64,000 nt of DNA. It comes from Pontibacter sp. SGAir0037 (GTDB lineage Bacteria; Bacteroidota; Bacteroidia; Cytophagales; Hymenobacteraceae). Position numbers and translations under genes: made by a program. The notes under the pieces were generated by a model. That model was not told where the DNA came from. It saw only the letters and a program-made list of their open reading frames with translations, and did no database searches. Where the stretch lies: NCBI RefSeq assembly GCF_005491705.1, contig NZ_CP028092.1:2604001-2668000 (forward strand), read 5' to 3'. This document shows positions 63,990-64,000 of the stretch, one piece after another (position 1 is the first letter of the stretch; every line of letters starts with the position of its first letter).

Positions 63990-64000
63990 GTTCATTTTAT

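Overview
The window reads as chromosome of a Bacteroidota species, most likely Cytophagales/Hymenobacteraceae (Pontibacter-like); the lineage is inference. Support comes from two SusC-type TonB-dependent receptors, SusD and SusE lipoproteins, a SusR-type (DUF6377) regulator, Bacteroidetes-style promoters (TTTG-N19-TAnnTTTG) and mostly SD-less starts. I saw no rRNA, tRNA, IS element, prophage or CRISPR array.

Layout. 1-2811 (-): 5' part of a SusC-like receptor cut by the window edge. 3.4-8.9 kb (-): two exported S9 peptidases, one resembling plant chloroplast glutamyl endopeptidase. 9.8-16 kb: a degenerate HNH-like protein, then a (+) run with an FMN/TIM-barrel-like protein coupled to queD, xseA-xseB and a GNAT acetyltransferase. 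16.1-20.5 kb: an OtsA-OtsB fusion (-) whose phosphatase motif is degenerate, a MscS channel and a UPF0316 membrane protein. 20.5-33.6 kb (+): a starch utilisation locus, susR-susC-susD-susE-two GH13 amylases-GH97 susB. 33.7-41.6 kb (-): glgE, treS-maltokinase fusion, glgB. 41.9-50.4 kb (+): treZ, a GH57/DUF3536 protein, treY, malQ. 50.4-52.9 kb: a divergent pair of peptidoglycan enzymes. 53.1-56.2 kb: convergent ppx and ppk1. 56.5-64 kb (+): HlyD adaptor, TolC, ABC ATPase, two FtsX/MacB-type permeases and a sigma-54 response regulator.

How the genes work together. The sus locus should bind, import and hydrolyse starch outside and in the periplasm. The next 17 kb encode cytoplasmic alpha-glucan and trehalose metabolism: TreS-Mak, GlgE and GlgB build glucan from trehalose via maltose-1-phosphate; TreY and TreZ convert glucan back to trehalose; MalQ handles short maltooligosaccharides. 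With OtsA 15 kb upstream, enzymes of three trehalose routes lie within about 34 kb. Neither glgA nor glgC is in the window.

The observations most worth following are the GH57/DUF3536 gene embedded between treZ and treY, the OtsB domain lacking its nucleophile aspartate, the AGT(T/A)A(C/T)T repeat array before the susC promoter, three intergenic elements made of inverted short-period repeats placed directly after stop codons, and the unknown FMN/TIM-barrel-like partner of QueD.
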